Shown here: one piece after another, positions 1 to 5,648 of the stretch | Layout of the letters: each line of letters starts with the position of its first letter | Numbering within the stretch: the first letter of the stretch is position 1 | Source: Pyrinomonadaceae bacterium | Lineage (GTDB): Bacteria > Acidobacteriota > Blastocatellia > Pyrinomonadales > Pyrinomonadaceae | Direction: 5' to 3' | Assembly: GCA_025929655.1 (NCBI GenBank) | Contig: JAICPV010000181.1 | Coordinates: 1-5,648, forward strand | Length of the DNA: 5,648 nt | Program-made: the position numbers and the translations under genes | The notes under the pieces: generated by a model | Told to the model about the DNA's origin: nothing | The model's input: the letters and a program-made list of their open reading frames with translations, nothing else | The model's database searches: none

Positions 1-1127
1 AGTACCCAGTCGTTCTCCTTGTATGCGAACCAGACATTTTGAAATTCGATCAGCCCTCGCGCGCGTCCTGTGCTTTTCGGTTTCTCCGGGCTTTCTATCT
101 CGATGTCCAGATCGAGAAGGATGAAGATCCGGTGCGATGCGACGATCGCCGCCTGCAGCACATTGAACTTGTCCGAAAGATCACGGATCGGCTGAAAGAG
201 TTGTAAAGAGTACTGAATGAACGACGCCAGAATGCCGACAGTCAACGCCGATTCGGCCGCCGAAAGGCCGCTCAATGTTTCGAAGCCGAATGCGAAAATG
301 ACCACCGCGATCCCAAACGCGCCGATGAAATCCACCAGCGGATAAAAGACCGCGTAGTAAAAGATCGTTTCGATATTGGCGTTGCGGTAGTCGTCGTTGA
401 TCGCCCGAAACCTTCGCTGGGCCTTCATCTCGGCGTTCATCAACTGTACGGTCTGCGCTCCGGAAAGATACTCCTGAAGAAAAGCGTTGAGGCGGGCGTT
501 TCGGGTCCGCACTTTGTCGAATCCCTCGCGTGCGTGTTTGCGAAACCAGTTCGTCGCGACGAAAAGGATCGGGACGGTGATCAGCGAAACGACCGCGAGT
601 TTCCAATCGAGCGCGAACATCCACCCGATGATCGCGAGGATGATCACCAGGTCGCCGAGTACATCGATCACGCCCGAGGTGAAAAGCTCGTTCAGGGCAT
701 CCACGTCGGACGTCAGACGCGTGATGATCCGGCCGACCGGATATTTGTCGTAGTAGGCGACCTCCTGCCGCTGCAGCTTGCTGAAGATCTGGCTGCGGAT
801 GTCGAGCATCACGCGCTGCCCTACGACGTTGAGCAGGATCTCCTGCAGATACGAGAAAACGAAACGCAGGAGAAAAACGCCGAAGAATAAAAAAGCAAAC
901 AGCCATATTCCGTCAAGGTTTTTCGGCGTAATGAAATCATCGACCGCGACCTTGGTAAAGTATGGCTGTGTGCTTATAAGTATATTCGTTACAAAGGTTA
1001 GAAAAAGTGCAAGGGCGGCGATATGCCAGTACGGCCTCAAATAACGAAGCAGGCGGCCGGCGATGCGCAGATCGCGCGTCTTGCCGATGGCTTCTTCTTC
1101 GTGAAATTTCGAAGCTTCGTCGGACAT
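1..1127 (-). CDS. ABC exporter half-transporter (permease plus ATP-binding), 3' part beyond the left edge
   Basis: The first 375 residues are visible. This is an ATP-driven exporter subunit of the MsbA/LmrA type, which works as a dimer in the inner membrane; the substrate cannot be told. After a charged cytoplasmic tail (about 1-32), membrane segments lie near 34-53, 73-93, 152-171, 174-192, 257-281 and 293-310. The intracellular-loop sequence VGRIITRLTSDVDALNE (131-147) is typical of the family. The nucleotide-binding domain begins near 358, and Tyr369 in WFAYKEND fits the A-loop aromatic residue. The window ends before Walker A, so ATPase competence cannot be judged. The ATG at 1127 is the first start in frame, because the stop codon of the preceding gene lies in the same frame four codons upstream. 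No Shine-Dalgarno sequence precedes it. The 12-bp gap implies co-transcription with the YbjN-like gene. Family call is firm; homodimer or heterodimer is unknown. Confidence 0.95.
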   Translation of the reverse strand, partial: MSDEASKFHEEEAIGKTRDLRIAGRLLRYLRPYWHIAALALFLTFVTNILISTQPYFTKVAVDDFITPKNLDGIWLFAFLFFGVFLLRFVFSYLQEILLNVVGQRVMLDIRSQIFSKLQRQEVAYYDKYPVGRIITRLTSDVDALNELFTSGVIDVLGDLVIILAIIGWMFALDWKLAVVSLITVPILFVATNWFRKHAREGFDKVRTRNARLNAFLQEYLSGAQTVQLMNAEMKAQRRFRAINDDYRNANIETIFYYAVFYPLVDFIGAFGIAVVIFAFGFETLSGLSAAESALTVGILASFIQYSLQLFQPIRDLSDKFNVLQAAIVASHRIFILLDLDIEIESPEKPKSTGRARGLIEFQNVWFAYKENDWV

Positions 1128-1139
1128 TCGGGAGCCGGG

Positions 1140-1613
1140 CTATCTCGCGGGATTCAAAAACGGGACGATCGAGCCATAAACCTGATCGGCAGCGGCCGCG
1201 GTTTGATTCAGGGCCTCGGTCAGCTCCTGCTTATCAACCAGTCGCATGCTCAGGTCGATCCTTACTACAACGTCTCCCCTGTTGTCGATGCCGATCTTCA
1301 CCCGGTCGAATTCGTCGTTGTGAACTAGAAGTTTTTTGCACAGTTCCGACGCGGCTCGGAATTGTTTCTGATTTGCAATGGTAGCGAAAGTAAGTAGATA
1401 GGTCTTGTCCGCCGCGACGACGACCTGAAAGTCCTTTAGCTGCTTGCCGCCGAAAGGAACTGTCCAGATACCGTCTTCGATCTTGGTGAATTTTACCTTC
1501 GAGTCGTTGAGCAGCCGAGCCGCCTTCGCGGACGGCGATTCCTGGCCGTAAGTTACGCTCAGCATCAATGTGATCAATAGCAAAACTGCAACGGTGGCGA
1601 TCGTTTTTCTCAT
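1140..1613 (-). CDS. Small exported protein resembling the YbjN/CesT-like fold, function unknown
   Basis: A 157-residue protein. The N-terminus MRKTIATVAVLLLITLML has two basic residues followed by a hydrophobic stretch to about residue 18, then SVTYGQES. This reads as a Sec signal peptide with cleavage near 23/24, so the mature protein is probably periplasmic or outside the cell. The mature part alternates strands and helices. The segment VKIGIDNRGDVVVRIDLSMR followed by a helix with AAAADQVYGSIVPFL resembles the YbjN-type domain (a type III chaperone-like fold), but the match is from pattern only. No catalytic motif is evident; the one cysteine in the mature part (in SELCKKLL) is not paired. 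I chose the ATG at 1613 over a TTG at 1649 because it places the basic residues right before the hydrophobic core. It lies 58 bp after the DinB-like gene and 12 bp before an ABC exporter gene, which suggests a role at the envelope. Confidence 0.85.
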   Translation of the reverse strand: MRKTIATVAVLLLITLMLSVTYGQESPSAKAARLLNDSKVKFTKIEDGIWTVPFGGKQLKDFQVVVAADKTYLLTFATIANQKQFRAASELCKKLLVHNDEFDRVKIGIDNRGDVVVRIDLSMRLVDKQELTEALNQTAAAADQVYGSIVPFLNPAR

Positions 1614-1671
1614 AATATTGTTTTGACTCTGTAGTGTTGAAAATTCCAAACGTGCATTTTCTGAGACAAAT

Positions 1672-2157
1672 TCAGTCGTCGAGCTCGACCTCTTTTAGAT
1701 GTTCGATCGCATGACTGATCTCATGATCAATGATCTCTTCCACCGTCATTGTGTACTTCTTGCCGTCCGGCGTGTCGAAAAGCGTGACCTTGCGTTTCAG
1801 TACTTTCGGGTTTACCCGAATCAAGTTTGCGATGTGCTCGTTCATGCCGTCCAGTATTTTGATCGCCGGTTTGATGGGCGCCTGCGCGTAACCCAATCTT
1901 TTTATCCAATCCAGATCAGGATAAAGCCAAGTCCAGTCGTAAGAAGCTCCGTCCTTTCCGATCGCGGCGACTATCATGCTTGCCGCGACTATATTCGCTT
2001 CGACGACATGGTGCACGGTCTCGTGGATCGACATCAGGTTGCTGTTCTTTCGCAGTGTAAGCTCTTCGCGGGAAAGCCCGCGAACGGTCTTTTCGACCTG
2101 CCGCGGTATTCGACGCCAGGATCGTAAGAGCTTTTCGACGCCGGCCGTCTGTTCCAT
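1672..2157 (-). CDS. DinB-superfamily (DinB/YfiT-like four-helix bundle) protein
   Basis: A 161-residue, mostly helical, soluble cytoplasmic protein. The layout fits the DinB-like fold, in which three histidines hold a divalent metal: one from the second helix and two from a C-terminal helix. Here the first lies in SIHETVHHVVEAN (His49 is the best candidate, with His45 and His50 nearby). The C-terminal pair is in DHEISHAIEHLKEV (His145 and His149), with His153 where many members carry Gln. Length is normal for the family. Some members are thiol-dependent transferases for bacillithiol or mycothiol and others have no known reaction, so no substrate is proposed. The ATG at 2157 is the only well-placed start. 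It has no Shine-Dalgarno sequence but has an extended -10 box six bases upstream, so the mRNA may be leaderless. It follows the repeat-filled gap after the ABC exporter gene. Confidence 0.85.
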   Translation of the reverse strand: MEQTAGVEKLLRSWRRIPRQVEKTVRGLSREELTLRKNSNLMSIHETVHHVVEANIVAASMIVAAIGKDGASYDWTWLYPDLDWIKRLGYAQAPIKPAIKILDGMNEHIANLIRVNPKVLKRKVTLFDTPDGKKYTMTVEEIIDHEISHAIEHLKEVELDD

Positions 2158-2163
2158 GACAAA

Positions 2164-2172
2164 ATAATAACA
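2164..2172 (-). promoter_or_regulatory. Extended -10 promoter element for the DinB-like gene
   Basis: Read along the minus strand the sequence is TGTTATTAT, a TG-n extension plus the -10 hexamer TATTAT. Six bases (TTTGTC) separate it from the ATG at 2157, so transcription starting at the usual seventh base would begin on the A of the start codon and give a leaderless mRNA. The sequence 17 bp farther upstream (GGCTTC, inside the repeat) does not resemble a -35 box, which extended -10 promoters can lack. Prediction from motif and spacing only. Confidence 0.4.
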
Positions 2173-2182
2173 TCTGGTCTTA

Positions 2183-2213
2183 TGCAGAAGCCCGCACGAA
2201 GTATGGGCGAGAC
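2183..2213 (+). repeat. Dispersed repeat copy C (inverted relative to copies A and B)
   Basis: It starts with TGCAGAAGCCCGCACG on the plus strand, a perfect 16-bp match to the reverse complement of 2287-2302. After one gap the similarity continues through the GGGCGA block at 2205-2210, which matches the complement of TCGCCC at 2274-2279. It forms the left arm of a 120-bp interrupted inverted repeat and lies 25 bp upstream of the DinB-like start codon. Confidence 0.8.
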
Positions 2214-2270
2214 TCGAAGGCGGACTAACGTAGCTAATTCGTGAAAAAGCTTCGTGATCCTGCGTTGGAT

Positions 2271-2302
2271 GTATCGCCCTTACTAACGTGCGGGCTTCTG
2301 CA
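2271..2302 (-). repeat. Dispersed repeat copy B
   Basis: Read on the minus strand, it opens with TGCAGAAGCCCGCACG and ends with GGGCGATAC. It is the perfect 16-bp inverted partner of copy C and sits directly after copy A in the same orientation. The 30-bp period between the A and B starts makes them a tandem pair. I recall very similar sequences scattered between genes in Blastocatellia-type Acidobacteriota genomes; that recollection is unverified. Confidence 0.8.
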
Positions 2303-2332
2303 ATTGCGCCTTAGTTTGCGCGGGCTTCTGCA
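2303..2332 (-). repeat. Dispersed repeat copy A, abutting the ABC exporter stop codon
   Basis: Read on the minus strand it begins TGCAGAAGCCCGC immediately after the TAA at 2335-2333. The first 13 bases are identical to copy B. The tail (CTAAGGCGCAAT) matches the tail of B at most positions if one gap is allowed. This is the most diverged of the three copies. Its position directly on the stop codon means the 3' end of the exporter mRNA carries the repeat array. Confidence 0.7.
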
Positions 2333-4111
2333 TTAGTCCGGAATGAAGCCGGATACCTGGCTGTTCCAGAGACTCGCGTAGACTCCCTCCAGTGCGAGAA
2401 GCTGGTCGTGCGTTCCGTCCTCGACGATCTTTCCGTCGTCCATCACGACGATCCGGTCCATCGCCCGCAACGTCGATAATCGGTGAGCGATCGCGATCAC
2501 CGTCTTTCCTTTCATCAGATCGGCGAGAGCTTTCTGGATCGCAGCTTCCGAGATGCTGTCGAGTGCACTGGTCGCTTCGTCAAGAAGCAGGATCGGCGCG
2601 TTTCGAAGCACCGCACGGGCGACAGAAATCCGCTGCCGCTGTCCGCCGGAGAGCATCACGCCGCGTTCGCCGACCTTCGTGTGATAGCCTTCAGGAAGCT
2701 CGCGAATGAAGCAATCCGCTTGCGCCATTTCAGCAGCACGCACCACGTCCTCGTCGCTCGCATCGAGACGTCCATAACGGATGTTCTCGATTATTGGGCG
2801 GTGGAAGAGCGACGTCGACTGCGGCACGAACGCTACCGCTGAGCGCAGGGAATCAAGCGAGACGTCCGCTACACTCTGGCCGTCGATCGAGATGCGCCCG
2901 CCGTCGAGATCGAACCGCCGCTGAAGCAGCGAAACGAGGGTCGATTTTCCGGCGCCGCTGTGGCCTACCAGCCCGACCTTCTCTCCTCCCTCGATCCGCA
3001 GGTCGAAGTTGCCGTAAAATACACGGTTCCCACGATACGAAAAATCGAGTTTTTCGAAATCGATCCTTCCGTTACGGACTATTAGCGGTTTCGCGGCCTG
3101 TTTGTCGACGATCTCATGCGGTTCCAACAGCTCTTTCAGGCCCTCGTTGACTTGTCCGTAATAGCTCACGGCCTGAGTCATATGCTGGCCGAGGAAGAAC
3201 ATCCGATGCTCCAGCTCGATCACAACGAGGATGATCAAAATTAAAGTTCCGACACTTATCTGTCCACTGACGATCAGGTACATCGCCAACGCGAACATCG
3301 CGAATGCGAAGATCGAGAGCAGAAATCCGTTGGTCACCAGTATCCATTCGGACCACCACCATTCGGCCAGGTGCGAAGTGCGCTGGCCGTGGATATGGGT
3401 GCCGATATGACGCTTCTCGTAGTCGACCGACCCCGTGTACTGCACAGTGTCGACATTGGAAGTGCTGTCGACCATCTTGCCCTTCAGCAGCGACGACGAT
3501 TCCGCGTAGGCGAAGCTCAGACGGTGCAGCTTCGACACGAAGAGCACGTTCAGCGGAACATAAACCGCCATCCAGGCCAGCAGCGCGTACATGAAAAAAG
3601 GGTGCGCGATGTAAGTCAGATAGACATCTACGATCATGCTGATGATCAGCGGCTGAAACTGCCAAAGCCATTCCGCGGTGATCCGCTCGACACCGGATGA
3701 AGCGTTGGAGATTTTATTCACCAACGCGCCGGCATGCCGGTCGCTGAAATAATTCGCAGAATGCTCGGAGAGGTAACCGAACAAACGACGGTTCGATTCA
3801 GCTACCGCGCCCGTGATCCAGCGCATACCGCAGAATCCACTCATCCGCCAAATTAGCTCGTTGACGAACCAGATGCCCGGAAAAATGATCGCCCATCTCC
3901 AGATCGCGTCGGCCGAAACCATGCCCTGGCCGAATGCCACAACGTCGTCCGTAATGAATTTCACGACATATGTCGAGGCGCGGGAGATCGCAGTCGCAAA
4001 AAGGACGGCGGCCATGGCTCCGATAACCCAACCCAAATATGGACGGCTGACTACCTTGGCGAAAGCGATCGGCTTCAACGGAATTATGTTTTCGTCTTGT
4101 ATTTGCGGCAT
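2333..4111 (-). CDS. ABC exporter half-transporter (fused permease and ATP-binding domains)
   Basis: A complete 592-residue inner-membrane exporter subunit, of normal length for type IV (MsbA-like) half-transporters, which act as dimers. Hydrophobic segments lie near 27-44, 69-88, 154-170, 171-192, 257-281 and 286-302. All nucleotide-binding motifs are intact: A-loop Tyr359 (FSYRGN), Walker A GHSGAGKST (383-391), Q-loop Gln431 (FVPQS), signature LSGGQRQR (from 487), Walker B LLLDEATSALD with catalytic Glu512, and switch His544 (IAHRLS). It could therefore hydrolyse ATP at both sites as a homodimer. The substrate is unknown. The ATG at 4111 is preferred over a TTG at 4120, which lies inside a T tract. 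No Shine-Dalgarno sequence is present; instead a terminator-like hairpin ends at the ATG. It is divergent from the VanW-domain gene and its stop codon runs straight into a repeat array. Confidence 0.97.
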   Translation of the reverse strand: MPQIQDENIIPLKPIAFAKVVSRPYLGWVIGAMAAVLFATAISRASTYVVKFITDDVVAFGQGMVSADAIWRWAIIFPGIWFVNELIWRMSGFCGMRWITGAVAESNRRLFGYLSEHSANYFSDRHAGALVNKISNASSGVERITAEWLWQFQPLIISMIVDVYLTYIAHPFFMYALLAWMAVYVPLNVLFVSKLHRLSFAYAESSSLLKGKMVDSTSNVDTVQYTGSVDYEKRHIGTHIHGQRTSHLAEWWWSEWILVTNGFLLSIFAFAMFALAMYLIVSGQISVGTLILIILVVIELEHRMFFLGQHMTQAVSYYGQVNEGLKELLEPHEIVDKQAAKPLIVRNGRIDFEKLDFSYRGNRVFYGNFDLRIEGGEKVGLVGHSGAGKSTLVSLLQRRFDLDGGRISIDGQSVADVSLDSLRSAVAFVPQSTSLFHRPIIENIRYGRLDASDEDVVRAAEMAQADCFIRELPEGYHTKVGERGVMLSGGQRQRISVARAVLRNAPILLLDEATSALDSISEAAIQKALADLMKGKTVIAIAHRLSTLRAMDRIVVMDDGKIVEDGTHDQLLALEGVYASLWNSQVSGFIPD

Positions 4112-4144
4112 AAAAAACAAAAAGGCGGCCGCGAAACGGCCGCC
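4112..4144 (-). terminator. Intrinsic terminator-like hairpin ending at the ABC exporter start codon
   Basis: On the minus strand an 8-bp GC-rich stem (GGCGGCCG at 4124-4131 paired with CGGCCGCC at 4137-4144, loop of five bases) is followed at once by TTTTTGTTTTTT, and the next three bases are the ATG at 4111. This is textbook intrinsic terminator form, valid only for minus-strand transcription. No minus-strand gene is seen upstream, so it either sits in the exporter's own leader as an attenuator or stops antisense transcripts coming from the divergent gene. Structure is certain; function is inferred. Confidence 0.7.
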
Positions 4145-4247
4145 CGGTCCACTCGAAAATGTAAATAGAGTTATGGCATGTATGAAATCATCGAATTAGT
4201 CATGGCATCGTGGAAACGATTTGGGTTTTAAGAAAGTTTCACGTTTT

Positions 4248-4276
4248 TTGAACTTTTATTTTTGCACGGATATTTT
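4248..4276 (+). promoter_or_regulatory. Sigma70-type promoter for the VanW-domain gene
   Basis: TTGAAC at 4248-4253 and TATTTT at 4271-4276 are separated by exactly 17 bp, each matching four of six consensus bases, in an A/T-rich stretch. A start near 4283 would leave a leader of about 37 nt before the ATG at 4320. The leader contains an ATG at 4298 in another frame. I saw no convincing minus-strand promoter for the exporter gene in the same gap. Confidence 0.45.
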
Positions 4277-4319
4277 GTTGCTTTTTATTCGTGAACTATG
4301 TTTCATTTAACCTGCCGGT

Positions 4320-5648
4320 ATGACGGAGCTTACATCGCCGGAGCGGCGTGTCCCAACGCGTTCCGAAGCCCTGATCTTCAGAGGAAAAACTTTTCTGCTG
4401 CAATGCAAACGAGCGTTCGAAGACCGTTTTCGATCGCGCGTGTTCCGGTTTTCCAAGAGCGACGCCTTGGCCGGCGAAAAGATCGTTTCACGGTCCAGAA
4501 CCCCGCTTTGGACGGAAACCGAGCCGGCCGAGCGGTTTCTTGTCGCCGGAAAGATCAACAACCTGCGGATCGCCGTTCGCGAGTTGGACGGCCTCGAGGT
4601 TCCAGCCGGCGAGATTTTCAGTTTCTGGAAACATGTCGGCCGCGCTTCCCGGTTTCGCGGCTACGTCGCGGGGCGCGAATTGCGTGAGGGCTGCATTATT
4701 CCAAACGTCGGAGGCGGCCTTTGCCAGCTATCGAACGCTCTTTACGATGCCGCTCTCGATGCGGGCATGAATATAGTCGAGCGCCATCGCCATACGCAGG
4801 CGATCGCTGGTTCGTTGGCCGAAAAAGACCGCGACGCTACGGTCTTTTGGAACTACGTCGATCTCAGGTTTCGATCGGCCCACCCTTTCCGGATCGAAGC
4901 GAAACTGGACGAACATGATCTTTCGGTCCGGTTTCGTGCCGGCGCGAACGGCAATGGAAAACTTCATGCGTTGTCACGCTCCGTCGTCGATCTCGAACAG
5001 CCGCGTTCCTGCGCGACATGCGAAATGGACTGCCATCGTGTGGTAACGAAACCGAGCACTGCGGACTTCGGGCGAACGGCATTTCTAGTCGACGACGTTT
5101 GGCCGGAGTTCGATGAATATGTTCAGAAAAGCCGTTCCGGCCGTGATCTGCTTCTGATTCCTCTTGACGGCAAAAGATTCCGAAAAGGGAATTACTCGTG
5201 GAACACGGCCGGGTTCGATTCCGTTCGTCAGAGTTTTCTCACAACGGCGGTGCGTTCGTATCGTTCGCGCAAACTTTCCCGACAAGGTGCGGCTCGACAA
5301 CGAGGTCTTCTGGCGATGTATGAGAAACTCGCCGGAAGTTATGCGCGGCATTTGAAATACGACGTGCTGCATGTCGTTGTGCAGCAGAACCTCCTGCCCT
5401 TTCTGTGGCGCAGCGGTTATCTCGGCGGGCGAACGTTCGATGTTCTGATGACGGCTTTGCCGATGAAGGCATTGCAGAGGACCCTGGACGCTGCGGCAAA
5501 ACTTCATCCCGAAAGCACGACGCTGGGAGATTTCCGTGCGGAGCCACGGCTGGTCGAGGCTGAAGCCGAAGCGTTGCAGCATGCGCGAAAGGTGATCACG
5601 CCAAACACGTTCATTGCATCGCTGTTTCCGGAGCGCGCCGAACTGATC
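4320..5648 (+). CDS. VanW-domain protein fused to a glycosyltransferase-like (GT-B) region, 3' part beyond the right edge
   Basis: 443 residues are visible with no stop. Residues 1-75 are basic and show no signal peptide or membrane segment, so a cytoplasmic protein is likely. A VanW domain follows from about 78 to 190: SFWKHVG (101-107), GYVAGRELREG, the hallmark GGGLCQLSN (131-139) and ERHRHT (ending 159). VanW occurs in vanB-type glycopeptide resistance clusters and elsewhere; its reaction is not known. A cysteine motif C231-x2-C234-x3-C238-H239 forms a linker. From about 253 (AFLVDDVWPEFDEY) a second domain begins; the visible end (HARKVITPNTFIASLFPERAEL) resembles the end of the N-terminal half of GT-B glycosyltransferases, so the donor-binding half should lie outside the window. 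The ATG at 4320 is the first start after an in-frame TAA at 4308; there is no Shine-Dalgarno sequence. VanW call is firm, glycosyltransferase call moderate. Confidence 0.9.
   Translation, partial: MTELTSPERRVPTRSEALIFRGKTFLLQCKRAFEDRFRSRVFRFSKSDALAGEKIVSRSRTPLWTETEPAERFLVAGKINNLRIAVRELDGLEVPAGEIFSFWKHVGRASRFRGYVAGRELREGCIIPNVGGGLCQLSNALYDAALDAGMNIVERHRHTQAIAGSLAEKDRDATVFWNYVDLRFRSAHPFRIEAKLDEHDLSVRFRAGANGNGKLHALSRSVVDLEQPRSCATCEMDCHRVVTKPSTADFGRTAFLVDDVWPEFDEYVQKSRSGRDLLLIPLDGKRFRKGNYSWNTAGFDSVRQSFLTTAVRSYRSRKLSRQGAARQRGLLAMYEKLAGSYARHLKYDVLHVVVQQNLLPFLWRSGYLGGRTFDVLMTALPMKALQRTLDAAAKLHPESTTLGDFRAEPRLVEAEAEALQHARKVITPNTFIASLFPERAELI

Noticed and set aside
181..906. A 241-codon open frame on the minus strand
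   Set aside because: It overlaps the left ABC exporter in another frame. It is rich in Arg, Asp and His with no domain-like pattern, while the overlapping frame shows clear exporter motifs.
2183..2302. The 16-bp inverted repeat as a terminator for the ABC exporter
   Set aside because: The arms are about 88 bp apart and no T tract follows on the minus strand, so it does not have intrinsic terminator form.
2183..2332. The repeat array as a CRISPR
   Set aside because: Only three copies, one inverted, two directly abutting with no spacers, and no cas gene in the window.
3114..3671. A 185-codon open frame on the minus strand
   Set aside because: Out-of-frame shadow of the transmembrane region of the complete ABC exporter, with low-complexity Arg/His/Asp-rich composition.
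3813..4199. A 128-codon plus-strand open frame running into the divergent gap
   Set aside because: It is mostly antisense to the exporter N-terminus and has no promoter, ribosome site or family pattern.
4173..4208. ATGGCAT occurring twice, 29 bp apart, in the divergent gap
   Set aside because: Seven bases twice in A/T-rich DNA is not enough to propose an operator pair without conservation.
4209..4249. Weak inverted repeat CGTGGAAAC / GTTTCACG followed by six T on the plus strand
   Set aside because: The stem has a bulge and a loop of about 19 bases, and no plus-strand gene lies upstream to be terminated. The T run belongs to the promoter region.
5085..5582. A 165-codon open frame on the minus strand opposite the VanW/glycosyltransferase gene
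   Set aside because: Antisense to a frame with convincing glycosyltransferase-like sequence; no recognisable motif of its own.

Overview
The window is 5.6 kb of ordinary-looking bacterial chromosome. Four genes lie on the minus strand (positions 1 to 4111) and one divergent gene lies on the plus strand (4320 to the right edge). The genes at both edges run out of the window. I infer a Gram-negative-type, moderately GC-rich bacterium, and the combination recalls Acidobacteriota (Blastocatellia/Pyrinomonadales): MsbA-like half exporters, a VanW domain joined to a glycosyltransferase-like region, and dispersed GCAGAAGCCCGC repeats. That placement rests on memory of protein style and repeats, not on a marker gene.

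Layout from right to left on the minus strand: a complete ABC exporter half-transporter (4111 to 2333); a 175-bp gap almost filled by three copies of a roughly 30-bp repeat, two in tandem and one inverted; a DinB-superfamily protein (2157 to 1672); a small exported YbjN-like protein (1613 to 1140); and a second ABC exporter, cut by the left edge just as its nucleotide-binding domain begins (1127 to below 1). The last two genes are 12 bp apart and probably co-transcribed. The DinB-like gene has an extended -10 box placed so that its transcript could start on its own ATG.

The 208-bp divergent gap (4112 to 4319) holds a plausible sigma70-type promoter for the plus-strand gene. It also holds a strong hairpin followed by a T tract, oriented along the minus strand, whose T tract ends exactly at the ATG of the ABC exporter. 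That is an unusual place for an intrinsic terminator and suggests leader attenuation or blocking of antisense transcription.

The plus-strand gene encodes at least 443 residues: a VanW domain, a short cysteine motif, and the start of what looks like a GT-B glycosyltransferase. It is the most interesting gene here because its joint action is not characterised as far as I know. A cell-envelope theme (two exporters and a VanW/glycosyltransferase protein) is possible, but no shared pathway can be shown from this window. No RNA gene, CRISPR array, transposase or phage gene was seen.
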